Below are positions 1-10,752 of a stretch of DNA of 64,000 bases, in pieces. The translations under genes and the position numbers were made by a program. The DNA comes from Diphasiastrum complanatum. Taxonomy: Eukaryota; Streptophyta; Lycopodiopsida; Lycopodiales; Lycopodiaceae. The stretch lies in assembly GCA_029204225.1 (NCBI GenBank), contig CM055103.1, forward strand, positions 54,967,054 through 55,031,053, given 5' to 3'. The notes beneath the pieces were generated by a model that worked only from the letters and a program-made list of their open reading frames with translations, did no database searches and had not been told where the DNA came from. Each line of letters starts with the position of its first letter. Position 1 is the stretch's first letter.

Positions 1-1020
1 GATAGAATATTTTTGGAGCTCATTGGCAATCTCAAGCTAGTTCACTATGTACATTGAGTTTTTGTGATCCAAATGAAACCAAATCAATTTCTACTTGTTT
101 CTAAGGTTGAAGGCCATACTACAACCTGTATTACACATGTGAGGGCTCGTATTTCAATGTTGATCAATGCCTTTGATTGTTAATGCTTGTTGTTTGTCAA
201 ATTGCCAATCTAGATCAACTTTTTGATGACTAGTTTTCTGAGAGATTGTTAAGCAAGCATCCAATCACTCTTGTGGATCTTTTGTAGATCCATTTATGGT
301 CCTAGAGTATAGTACTTTCACACTTCATAAATCTTAATTTATTAATTCCAAATCTAGCTTATCAGAAGCATAAGATTTTCTTCATATATCTTAATTCTTT
401 TCACATGCAAATCATGAAGATCATAGAAACTTGACATGCAATCATGATGGATCTTAGAAACTTAACATGCAATAGTCTATCAAAGCAAGAAAACTAGTCC
501 TCCCTAAGATCCACAATCACACACAAAGGCAATGGAAGGGCAAGGTCATTAATGCATCACTCAAGAAACAAGAATGATCAAGGAGCTCAAGAATGCTTCA
601 AAACTCATGAAAGATATTCACATTTCAGCATGGAGTAGATACGTTTCCAAAAGCTTCCCTTCTACAAAGGGGGAGTCTCTTAAATAAGCATTTCCACATT
701 ACACAAATTACAAGTGGAATTATGCTCCACTAGATGTCACCATCAAAAGGCGGCTCACTCTACTTTTCTTAGAGGGGCCTACTTGCATTTATTACTTTGC
801 CTAGAAATACTATTTCTACATGGTCATTACATCTTTCGGGATTCACCATCAGGCTTACACAGTTCTTGCTTGTCATTCCTAACTAGCATTCCTTGGCTCT
901 CAAGCTCTCAGTCTTCGTTCATCTCCTCCTCTTAGAGACCTCCTCGGTCTAAGGTGAGAGGTGCTCTTGGGTTGCTCTTGGTCGAGTATCTTGAGGATTC
1001 GTCAGAATCAGCCAACAAAG
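1..1020. other. AT-rich non-coding stretch with old repeats
   Basis: No gene is supported here. Short open frames (for example 714-935) have no recognisable domain. Positions about 340-475 are an inverted relative of 59225-59415, and 1040-1245 resembles 24590-24770, so much of this stretch is probably decayed retrotransposon. Confidence 0.5.
340..475 (-). repeat. Inverted relative of the 59.2-kb minisatellite block
   Basis: The reverse complement of this stretch matches 59225-59415. It shares the AAATCTAGCTTATCAGAAGC block followed by about two copies of a 31-bp unit containing TTGCATGTCAAGTTTCTA. The copy at 59.2 kb has four units. This is direct sequence comparison. The parent element is unknown but is presumably a dispersed repeat. 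Confidence 0.7.
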
Positions 1021-1039
1021 TTTTGTGTTCAGATCCACA

Positions 1040-1245
1040 GATGTGAAATATAGTAGCCTACTAGACAGCAACATTCTTTTATGTTTTGGTTCATGTTTGA
1101 TCAAGATCTATTAGAATTTGCATCTCATTCTTAGTGCTGATTTTTCTACATTGGCAAGATTTGTGAATTATTGTCTTTCTAACCTAAGGTCATCTTATGG
1201 ATTTAGATCTTAATTGGTCTGAAATTCTTCACACTTGATGTCCTC
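1040..1245 (+). repeat. Dispersed repeat shared with 24590-24770
   Basis: Both stretches contain TCATGTTTGATCAAGATCTA, then CTACATTGGCAAGAT, then a diverged TTATGGATT..GATCTT block in the same order and orientation. At 24.6 kb the shared DNA starts just after the end of a copia LTR, so it may be retrotransposon leader DNA or a common insertion flank. Confidence 0.65.
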
Positions 1246-3600
1246 TTCCTTATGGTATACTCAGTTTCATATTTCGATGTATTGACTAAAAGTTATAGCT
1301 AATCATGATGGTGAATGACAATATAAGTAACCAATTTAGATTAAACGATGGGCAGGACAGGAAATACAAAATGTTGTCGGATAGTCTTCTCTCGCCATGT
1401 TATCTCTCTCTAAAGTCAAATGTGCTTAAAGGGCCCATTTTGAGCCCATATTTTCCCTAATGAGAAAATATGGGCTCAAAATGTCAAGGGAGTATCATGA
1501 AACATAGATGAAATTGAAAAACTGTTTGGAGAAATAACGTACTAAAGAAATGGATTGAAATGTTATAGAGTTATTTGAGTGACCTTACAAATAATAATGA
1601 TAAGATGAAAGTTGCATTTCAATCCATGTGAATCTCAGATTTGTGTCTAGTTGAAGATATGGACTTGCTAAATAAGAAGACAAAGAGTAATCAAAGAAGA
1701 TTCTTGCCAACAAAGAATATTTGTGAGCTTTCATCAAGAGGAGGTCACTGAAAAAGAAGAATCAGTGCATTCAAGTAAGTGTTAACATTACTATTTGTCC
1801 TTAATGTTGTTTGAATTTTTTTTCTTTCATAAAATCTTGAGTTATGTCATATATCTATGTAAACTTCCTAGGAGGACTTTTAGCATTGTGCTAAAATGAA
1901 TAAAGTGTTTGCACAAATTGTGTGTTGTCTTGCGAAGCAATGAGAATCAAACACGTAGAAAGGCACATTGGTTTTGGATAAGAATTGGCCATCTAATTTC
2001 TTCCAAATATTTGTTATCAATGCCTCTTTGGTAATGGCCCAAGTCCATTTGATTCAGTTCCTTATAATAGGTGCCTTTGGATTAGAGTGTCTTTATTTAA
2101 GATTCATTTTTTAAGTCCATATGTTTGATAGTAAATAGAACTTATATAGTTGTCTTTCGATAATTCATATTCGAATGTCTGCTTCCTTAAATATTTCTTC
2201 ATTATATGGCTTTTACATTCAATATGCATCTTCGACAGGTAGGTTCAAATGCATTGTTATTTGCAAATAGGTTATTACAATTACTTACACCTAAATACGA
2301 GGGTCAAGTGAACCATTCTACATGAGGTCTATTATATTTTGAGTTGAGCGAACAAAGTGCATGTTGACCATGTTCTAATTTTGCTTTGTTTGTCTTTTTT
2401 CAACTACGGTCCATCCTCTATTATTGAGGCTTTGAGTTTGTACCCTTTTAGCTAGCGTTCATGTGTTTAGCCCAAATCGCTATTAACTCTCGGAAGTACC
2501 AACCTTTATTCTAAGGGTCCATCCTCGATCGAATGAAGCTGAAGCATGAAGCTTGGGCATTGAATTTGTAGCCTATTTTCTGCCAACATCAACTCGGGTC
2601 ATCATCAACTTGGAGCATCTTCTAGTTTACATTTTTATGATAAACAGTATATGGCAAATTATGCCAATTTATTGGTCCCTAAAATGGCGCCAAAAAGTTC
2701 GCATATGTCATAGCATGCTGAACTCAAAAAGAGTGAGAAATGTAGTATGAAGGGTTAGCGTTCCCACAAAGAGCAGCACCGAGAGATAATTTGCCATTGT
2801 TGATGGTAAAATTTGTGAGAAATTGGCAAAAATCTAGCTTGGTATTTTTTATGATAGAAGTTTGTAAGTGAATCTCACATGTGTGGAGGATGTTCCCACA
2901 CGTGGAGAATTGTAAAGTAAATCAAAATGTTTGATATAGGGGTCTCATAGAATTTCATAGTCAAGCATTTAGGTGTAGGATGTTGATAGGGTCAAATTTG
3001 GCATAGATGGCAAATTATCCATTTCCAATTGTAATGCCACTATTGAGCCAAAATAGAGTAGGAGGCCAAACTTGTTCCAATTAGAGTGTAGACAAGTGTA
3101 ATGCTTTTGTTTGATGAAGTTTAAGAGGTCCAATAGGTTTTAGAGGTGGAACCATGTGTGGTCCAATAGGAATTTGAGGTGTGCTTGAATATAGTCCAAT
3201 AGAATTTAGAGGTGCATGGATCAATGGTCCAATAGGATTAAGAGGTGGCAAATTGTGATCCAACCATAGTTAAGCATAGTGGTATCTCATGAATCTACTA
3301 GTATCATTGTACTCCTCATTTTGGATCTAATTGATTTTGAGATTGAGTGGATTTTGAGTGTCATTGAATTTCTAGCTTTCTCTCTCTACCCGAGAGCTCA
3401 TGATGGTTTTTTCTCTCTCTACCTGAGGAGAGCAGCTTGTTTTTACTTAGAATACTTTTGGAACACTTCCCACACGTGTTAGTGAGAGTTGGAAGTGATT
3501 GAATGCATGTAGTAGTGTGTTTTTGCCATAGAATCAAAGATAGATCTTGAATCTCAATCTAGTCTTGATCTTGGTGCATCTACACACCTTAGGAGATCAC
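1246..3600. other. Non-coding DNA with no recognisable gene
   Basis: About 2.3 kb of AT-rich DNA with frequent stops in all frames. The only structure recognised is the perfect hairpin at 1436-1483. The last part, just before 3641, is probably LTR sequence because a primer-binding site follows directly. Confidence 0.5.
1436..1483. repeat. Perfect 20-bp hairpin with 8-nt loop
   Basis: The arm CATTTTGAGCCCATATTTTC at 1436-1455 is exactly complementary to 1464-1483. Eight bases (CCTAATGA) separate the arms. Such perfection suggests a recent palindromic insertion or a tiny fold-back element. No coding context is visible. Confidence 0.9.
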
Positions 3601-3641
3601 AAGTACATGTAGTGCACAATCCACACGTGTGAAATTCAACA

Positions 3642-3654
3642 TGGTATCAGAGCC
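3642..3654 (+). promoter_or_regulatory. Retrotransposon primer-binding site (initiator Met tRNA)
   Basis: TGGTATCAGAGCC lies directly after ...GAAATTCAACA, a typical LTR end. This is the canonical plant primer-binding site for initiator-Met tRNA in Ty1-copia elements. The LTR therefore ends at 3641. Its start could not be placed. The internal region after the site (3655-4327) has no recognisable gag and stops where the inverted-repeat transposon begins. Confidence 0.8.
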
Positions 3655-4327
3655 TACCTAAGGTTACCATGCATTTCGATCCATTTAAGTGAAAACTATT
3701 CATCAATCTTGAGCTAGAAATTGTCAAGGCCCATTTTCCTAGCTATCTTGTGCAATTTTGGATCAAAAGAGATCAATAGGGCATATATTGGGTCTGACCT
3801 GGTACTATACGGAATCAGGTGCTCAGACACGTGTGAGGAACATCCAATTTTGATTTGGAAGTTCTCTTTCATGTTTGATCCAAAAATCTTGCTAGATAGC
3901 TTGTTTTGAAGCTATTTTTGTCTAGTTTCTGATGCAATCAGTTTCATTCCATTTGGTTGAGGCAATCAAAAGTTATAAGCTTTTGAAAAGGGTTAGGTAG
4001 GGCACCTAGGCCTGGGTGGACACATTTGGTTTGGCCAAGAGATTTCTTGTTTGATCCAAAATCATAGTTGAATGCTTACCAATCTCATCTATATGTGATC
4101 TAGGCACTGTTTTGAGATCTTAGCCATTTTGTTTCATGCAATATCATTGTATTTGAGTCAAATTTGGTTTCTTAGTGTATTTCACACGTTCTAAGAGTGT
4201 TAGATCCTAACTTTGCCCATACTCCATCATTTGATGTGAAGTAGATCTAGTTTTGGAGAGATTGAGATAGGTGACAAACATTTAATGTAATTAATACATG
4301 GATGAAATCTATAAATAGATCATCCAA

Positions 4328-4362
4328 GCATTAGAGGAGTTCTCAATATCAAAAAGACCCTT
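4328..4362 (+). repeat. Left terminal inverted repeat
   Basis: GCATTAGAGGAG followed later by AAAAAGACCCTT. It pairs with 10032-10066 in inverted orientation. The twelve outermost bases are identical, and there are seven mismatches in 35. A TATA-like TCTATAAATAG just outside (4309-4319) may belong to the LTR into which the element inserted. Confidence 0.8.
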
Positions 4363-4815
4363 TAAGAAATGCTAGGTAGGATATACAAAAATATCAAAAT
4401 AAAAAAAATAATATTGTTTATTTCTTGCCCCCACCACTCCCGAGACCTCCCCAACTCCCAAACAGTGTCTATATTCACAATTAAGAACTGTAAACAGTTT
4501 GCAGTATAGCTTGACTAAATTCAAAAATATTCCCTCCATTGGTTACGAAAAGGGCAATATTTTCACTAGAGCTAGAATATGACCGCCATCCCCAAATTCG
4601 AATTAGGAAAAATAGCAAAATGTTTACATATGCATTCCTTCCACGAGAATGGAAATATGGGTGCCATCTCTAATTATGAATGACATCATCACATTGGAAT
4701 GGAAAAGCGCCAACTACCTATTGGAATGAAAAAATGAGCGGCATTTCCAAATTTGAATCAAGCATACAAGCATGGAGATTGGATTGATTGTACAGAGTAT
4801 ATAATATAGTCAAAG

Positions 4816-7800
4816 ATGAGTATTATGTTTTGCTTCATAGAATCTGGTCATAGTACTTTGATGCAACTGATTACTCTATTGTTTTTTCTGATAATGACAT
4901 TGTATCATCTACATGTGGATATCCCTATTGATTTGGCACCTTTGCAGAGAAGAGGATGCAAAGGAATTCAAATATCTGTTGAGGATCGTTCTCATTACAG
5001 GGCAGAAGGAAAGAAAAACTTGGAATTGTGGATAGATGGAACATTATATCCACAAGATCCATGCACTTTTACACATTCCACATTCTCCTCAATAACTCAT
5101 TTAGTTACATGGATATGCAATGGGCATAGTGGATTACTAGGATATTGTGAAAGATTGCAGAACCATGGAAAATAACTTTATATGAATAAAGTTTTTAGAA
5201 GGTGAGTTAATTCGAATATCCTCTTACTGTCAGAATAGAGATTGTCATCTCCAAAAGACATTAGAAGAAAATCAATTTTACAATCTATTCGTATTGAAAA
5301 CTTACAATTACGGATGTGGAATTGGCAAAGAAGAAGATTGAAAGTAAGAAACGAAAGCGACAAAGTTTCAAGGATATTCAAATGCTTTTAAAAGGAGTTT
5401 ATCGAAATAGAAGGATCTGTGTATTCAAGTAAGCATATTCTGATTGTTGTAGGTTTTTCAATGACATTTGGATTTGATTTTAGCTATGGTGATATTCTGT
5501 TAACTATCTGTTTTTTTTGCAGATCTGAATTAGTAGCCCCACGGAATATTAAAGACAATGCTTTACTAGGAATGCCATTGGGCACAATATTGACAGGCGT
5601 ATCATGATGCACAATAGGAGTTCAAATGTAAAGTGTAAAATAACAAAGTCTTTGATGGTGGACATTCAAAAAAATTTAGATAAGACTATAGTTCAAGGTG
5701 CTTGTGATTTTGCAAGTATTAGCAGGGAAGCATATGCAACAATATTTAAACTAATTAGAGAAGCTTTTAAACAAGTTCAAACTAGATAAGTCCGAATCCC
5801 TAGGACATATCACTTGAAGAAAGAGAGAGATACATTAAACATAAGTATGCATAAGATCACTGGAACTCCATTTCATATTGAGGTGTATGAAACTAATGGA
5901 AGATCGATATTCTACAATCCATCAAACAACTTATTTGTTGATCTAAATCACTTGCTGAGATACATCGTCACATTCTATTATATAACCTTTGAAAAGGTGA
6001 ATGGCAAAATAATCATAGTACTTAAGTTAGATGAGTCAGAAATTGTGAAAGGGAAGAAGATGGAGAGGGTTAGTATAACTCTCATGAATGGTGCATTATC
6101 ACAAACAGAGGACCAAGAAGATTTTAGATTCAGTGTCCAGTCAGAAAATGATATATGGTGGTTGGCAGCGTTTCAAGTTACTAGCCTCATTATTACATTA
6201 CATTAAATAAATAGTATTAATTCTTTGTTAACTAAGTCTGATTAATTCTTTGGATAGGTGTTGAAGGAGGATCATGATATAGTATCATGGATATTCTCAA
6301 GGACATCTTATCCTAGGATCATCAAGGACCATATGGATGGAGGACTTCTCAATGTTCCAGGAGTTGGAGACTTCAATGTAGAATGGCACTTGGCAGGTGA
6401 TTTGAAAACATTGAAATGTATATATAATGTCTCTCACGGTGCTACATCAAAACACCCTTGTTTGTACTGCATGAAAATGACAAAAGATTTAACTAGGAGC
6501 ACATGAATCACTAAAGAATATGCAGATCAAAACTGGAAGCTTGTACTGCTGCCTATCCCCTTGAAAAATGTGCATGTTTGCACTCTTCATGCAGAAGTTA
6601 AATTAATAGAAAAGATCATTTATCTTCATATAGTTTTTGCTTGTAATACTAAGCCAACATTACTAGCAAATGAATCTATCTCTCGATTAGAAAATGTTTT
6701 ATCAAAAGCGGGACTTCATAACAGACATGTCAAAATTCAAAAAGATGAAAAGCTTTCAGAAAAGAATGGGAACATGCCCACTAATCCAAGCATAGGAGGA
6801 TCAAAAGCACGTCGTTTCCTATCAAATCATACTGGTAAGGCTTCTAATCTTCAACACTCAGTCTGGAAATATATTACTGCTGCCATTCAGGACTTCGAGC
6901 AAGATGGCAAAACCAGAGTACTAAAAGCTAATGTATGGAAGAAACTTGATAGTATGATTGTTATTTTAAGAAAAGATAAATACTCTGATATTGATAAGAA
7001 AGTTGTCCAAAGGACTTGTGTCGAGTTTGTTAATGCAGTATCAAAAGCATGGGGAGAAGATCACATCACTGTATAGATTCTTCAAGATGCTTTCAATTTT
7101 CCATGTATATTTAGATCCAAACATAAGACTAACATTATGGTTTTGACATATGCAGCACATTCTAAGTAACTACTATCCAATAAGTTGTTGGTGCTCAGTA
7201 ACTTTTTGCTTCAGGCCTTCAAGGAGAATAAGACATTGTCACAGTGTCTGACTAGTGGATTCACACCAGCAACAAAATACATGCTCATCCCTTATCATAC
7301 TAAGTAAGATATGTTAAATGCTTCTTGTTGTTTAATGCTTTATCATTGGCATTATCAATGGAAATAGTTCTTATAATTGTAGCTAATGGAATATCTATCT
7401 TATTTTGCAATGACCACTGGAGTTTAAACCTAATCTCTATTAAGAGATCTATAGATAATAATGTTAAAGCCAAGATGAACTCGGCTAGCAATACGCATAA
7501 GGATGTAGATATATATTTGCCATATTTAAGTAAATATATTCCAACAGATGTTCCCCATTCCGTGGACTGGCAGATCGTTAATTTGGAAGTAAATTCTGTC
7601 TTTCTTAACAATATTTTGAAATCAGTATCCTAATGTATTTGTTTCATTCTAATTCATTCTATTTCATTATTGATTTTTTGTGTGCTGAATTTTTTTGCAG
7701 TCACCCCAGCAAAATGATTCATTCAGCTGTGGGTGGTACACATTATATAATGCAAAGTTTTTTTTTGAGTGGTTGAACCTTCAGGAAGGTGTTGATATTT

Positions 7801-8044
7801 CAAAGGTTATTAATTCCGTTTATTTTAATTTTTGGAATCATGATTAGTTTTTTATTTTCTTGATGTTTTTAGCCACATACATGAATGTTCTATGTTGTAG
7901 TTTACACTTCCGGAGTACACATCAAGCCAGGTGTACAAATTTAGACAAGAATTTATCCTGAGCATATTGGCTAGGGCAAGGCTTCAGCCTCCTATTGTTG
8001 ATGATGGTGCAAAGGATGATGTAATTATACTACATAAAGATTAG
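4816..8044 (+). pseudogene. Transposase-like gene with C-terminal Ulp1-like peptidase
   Basis: A multi-exon gene. Probable introns with GT-AG ends are 5429-5522, 6177-6257, about 7166-7214, 7304-7382, 7625-7700 and 7806-7900. The middle part (5604-7073) is one frame broken only by in-frame stops at 5787, 6504 and 7074. It contains KLDESEI and EWHLAGDLKTLKC..GATSKHPCLYC, reminiscent of an uncharacterised RNase H-like transposase type with a conserved G-D-x-K and C-x-x-C block. That likeness is from memory and unverified. The C-terminal exons (7383-8044) form an unbroken frame with DHWSL, an NSAS block where the family has a YDS-type Asp, and PQQNDSFSCGWYTL. This is the His/Asp/Gln/Cys layout of Ulp1/SENP (C48) peptidases. 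There is a frameshift near 5604 and a phase mismatch at the 7303/7383 junction. The gene converges on the unknown gene at 8384-9669. Confidence 0.6.
7383..8044 (+). CDS. Ulp1/SENP-like cysteine peptidase module (three exons)
   Basis: Exons 7383-7624, 7701-7805 and 7901-8044 join in phase 0 at both introns and stay open to a TAG stop. This is the best-preserved part of the transposon gene. Catalytic features seen: His in NDHWSLNLIS, oxyanion Gln in SPQQND, and nucleophile Cys in FSCGWYTL. The catalytic Asp appears as Asn in NSAS if aligned to the usual DS motif. The short preceding exon 7215-7303 carries KYMLIPYH, matching the beta-strand that precedes HW in the family. Ulp1-like domains are known partners of several plant transposase families, but their role in transposition is not established. 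A diverged or inactive peptidase is possible. Confidence 0.6.
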
Positions 8045-8383
8045 AACAATACAAATAGCATAGAACAGAAATAGATTACACATGTATAGAATTCATAGAA
8101 AAATATACATTGATATATCAAATGCTGCTCCATTTTATGAATTTGGGAGCACAAAATATATGTACTGATGCCCAACTTGGGCTTTCATTTATTGAATGAA
8201 AGAGTCTATACACACATTTTTACTAAACTTTATTTGAAGCTATTGTTTTTCCGCAATGGTGATTGTTGTAAGTAGATCTTTGCAGCACGTTATCAGCTCC
8301 TGTCTTTTTCGCATTTGTGACATGACAAATATTGGTGAATGTTCAATTGCAAATGATGCCATTTTTAGCTATTTTGTTCTATT
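8045..8383. other. Spacer between convergent transposon genes
   Basis: AT-rich 340 bp holding the 3' ends of the two convergent genes. No further feature is seen. Confidence 0.5.
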
Positions 8384-9669
8384 TTAAAATGGCAATAAAC
8401 ACAAAATACTTATGAGTTTTCCGTTGATGATAAATCTGAAATATGTTTGTAGATTGGTTTGTAATAGCATGAGCTCTGTTCTGATAAAATCAAGCTTCCA
8501 ATGATCTTTCACCTCAACCACAGTCAAATATTTCTCATTGTAGATAATGCTTATCTCCATTCGGTTTGTGTGACCATTTAGTTCAAAGTCTTGATCTAGT
8601 GGTAGCCATGTACCTTCAATTTTTTTGTATCTCTGATAACTAAATGTGAGACTGAGCATTTGCTTTTCGATATGATAACGAAAGATCGTTGAAGACTTTT
8701 TAATCCTGCATTCTATGTCATTATTTTTTTTACTATCCCAGCCTTGATCCATGAGATCTGACAAAGTCTCATATGATAAATCCTTGCAAACAAATAAAGT
8801 TGGTGTCCTACGAACACTAGCACTCGAGAAAAAATCAACAAATATATGTATTGAGATAAACCAACTTAGGTGAACAATTTTTGAGCCAGTGCTTATCTTC
8901 ATAGCATTTCTAATATCAATGAGTAGCTTGCATCTCAAGGATTCAGAAACAATACTATCAGGAGTAGGCCACTCACTTTGAAAACTAGGCAATGAAATTG
9001 CTTTGAGCTTGCCAAAACCTCCATCTATATGTGGCGTATATAAAGATTCATAAAAATAATTTCCACAATATGCAAGTTCCTTTGGACTTCTTCCTCTGTA
9101 TTGCAGCTTTCCAACATCAGAGTGAATTACATCCAATATTCCTGCAAGTGATTGTGCTGGCTCCCATTCACTTATGCATGATGGATATAAATTTGAAAGA
9201 AAAAAACAAAGTTGAGGCATTTAAATCATAATTTGAAGAGCATAAATTAAAAAAATCACATATGATTGTTGTAGAGTGCATATGTTTTGATATACTTACA
9301 ATTATATTTTTGATGATCATGAGGATTGATATCATGTACTTTGATTTCTGAATGCATATATACATGTTGTACTGATATCGATGGACCTCTCGGGGTAGTC
9401 TTAAACTCCAAATTTTTTGCTTTCCAATAAGATTTGTATGTCATTTTTGCTCTTTTTTTTTGTCGAAAATTGCCCTTTGATGATGGATGCAGCAATACCC
9501 ATGAATTCTTCGTATATCTTGTTGGCTTCCAGTTATTAGCTTCATCTTTCTCATTGTAAAGAATCATAGACTCGACTGTAGATTTGGGTATCCTTGCCAT
9601 TGCTATTTTCAAAGCTTGGGCCCCAAAAATCTCTCTGATATGATACTTAATTTCAATTTTTTGTATCAC
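8384..9669 (-). CDS. Unrecognised protein, second gene of the TIR transposon
   Basis: Two minus-strand open stretches, 9256-9669 (138 codons) and 8384-9220 (279 codons), are separated by a probable intron. The first ends at KYNCK over a GTAAGT donor. The acceptor near 9180 is unsure. Together they would encode roughly 390 residues. No known domain was recognised. Visible features: a basic patch (SKGNFRQKKRAK) around residue 65, a conserved HVYMHSEI block, SEWEPAQSLAGILDVIHS, DLSYETLSDLMDQGW, and a C-terminal VVEVKDHWKLDFIRTE. A diverged second copy at 47515-48010 keeps the same order of motifs and the same donor position, so this is a real gene family. It could be an accessory transposition protein or captured host sequence. 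The function is unknown. Confidence 0.6.
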
Positions 9670-10031
9670 ATTTAATCTAATGTGAATGCCAACATAGTCA
9701 CAGTATTGTGTATACCATATTTTATGTAACTGTATATACTGTATTTATATAACTGTAACTAGTATAGTTAGCAAATTTCATTATACTAACCAGCATAGTC
9801 AAGTAAATTTAACTTGAGGTATTGACGTCGGGCAGATAAGCACGTGTCAGGCAAGAAAAAGAAACCAATGGGATAAGTCCATGCTGCTCGGACACAAATT
9901 TCAAAGTTTTCTATATTGTATTTTTATTTCTCAGTTCATATGAACTACGTTACGTAGATTTCAAATCTGTGCATTTTGATTGGGCCTGGTGACGGTCGAA
10001 ACTAAAGAAAAAAAATAAAAGTATCTTTACC

Positions 10032-10066
10032 AAGGGTCTTTTTTTATTTTGGAGCTCCTCTAATGC
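10032..10066 (-). repeat. Right terminal inverted repeat
   Basis: Inverted partner of 4328-4362, ending CTCCTCTAATGC. It lies about 360 bp upstream of the first long frame of the minus-strand gene, so it may also contain that gene's promoter side. Confidence 0.8.
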
Positions 10067-10501
10067 ACAGATTAGTGGTTGCTCCGTCCAGGAGACGTAT
10101 TATTTGAGCCTCCCAATTATGCCATCAATTTTTTGTTGTAATTGCTATTTGTATTGTGCTTTACTGTAATATAGCAGCAGCACATTTTTTATCTGTGTAC
10201 AACATAGATGAATGCTTGTTGTGATTGAATGCACTTTCATTGATGTTTGATCGTGCTTGTATACTCACTCTGATCAGAACACGGACGTGTACAACTCCTC
10301 AGTTCTGATCAGACGAAGGCTATCTTTGATGCTTGAGGAACTCGCGATATCATACTGCTTCCATTTATTTCAGAACTATACTTTACATTGAATCTGATTT
10401 CAGTAGTACCACACACAAACCATCTCTAATCGCTTTGGTGGACTGTACTCTTGTTTTAGAGTATGAATTACTTTTAAAGTAGAATCACTATGCTACTGTA
10501 C
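10067..10501. other. Non-coding DNA between transposon and copia LTR
   Basis: Nothing coding is seen. The stretch leads into the copia LTR that begins near 10502. Confidence 0.4.
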
Positions 10502-10739
10502 TGTGGGTCCTATCAGTCGATAAGGATTAGTTGGCCTCGCCACGAGACAAGTCAGCGGGACATGCGTCCCGCCAACGACAACCTGGGTCATGCATGGGTT
10601 GCCTGAGTGAACAACTATATGTACATTGTAATTTCATTCTGAGAAATACAGTTGCTATATGAGCTTGGTGTGGAGAGTGTTTCTTGTCTGTGTTACTGTG
10701 TAGCATGATTTGTGTTCCTGTTTGAAGCAAATTCTAAGT
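10502..10739 (+). repeat. Copia LTR, family A (5' LTR)
   Basis: The LTR begins TGTGGGTCC and ends just before the primer-binding site at 10740. It is closely matched by the minus-strand copy at 57096-57304. Both share GTTGGCCTC.CCACGAG, CGACAACCTGGG and CATGCATGGGTTGCC, and both finish TGTTACTGTGT. The start is set by where the two copies begin to align. Confidence 0.75.
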
Positions 10740-10752
10740 TGATATCAGAGTC
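10740..10752 (+). promoter_or_regulatory. Primer-binding site of copia family A
   Basis: TGATATCAGAGTC is a two-mismatch form of the initiator-Met tRNA primer-binding site TGGTATCAGAGCC. The homologous site in the minus-strand copy (57083-57095) has the canonical sequence, so this copy has decayed. Confidence 0.75.

Larger units (their letters stand above)
4328..10066 (+). mobile_element. TIR DNA transposon carrying two convergent genes
   Basis: The left end at 4328 reads GCATTAGAGGAG, followed by a diverged spacer and AAAAAGACCCTT. The reverse complement of the right end at 10066 reads GCATTAGAGGAG, the same spacer length, and AAAAAGACCCTT. About 28 of 35 bases match. Inside are a plus-strand multi-exon gene with transposase-like and Ulp1-like parts (4816-8044) and a minus-strand gene of unknown family (8384-9669), converging on about 340 bp of spacer. 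No convincing target-site duplication flanks the ends, so the exact termini could be a few bases off. The superfamily could not be named. Both genes carry some lesions, so this copy is probably not autonomous. Confidence 0.75.

Noticed and set aside
4328-10066. Assignment of the TIR transposon to the KDZ or MULE superfamily because of its Ulp1-like domain
   Set aside because: No KDZ or MULE transposase motif was recognised and no 8- or 9-bp target duplication was found, so the superfamily was left open.
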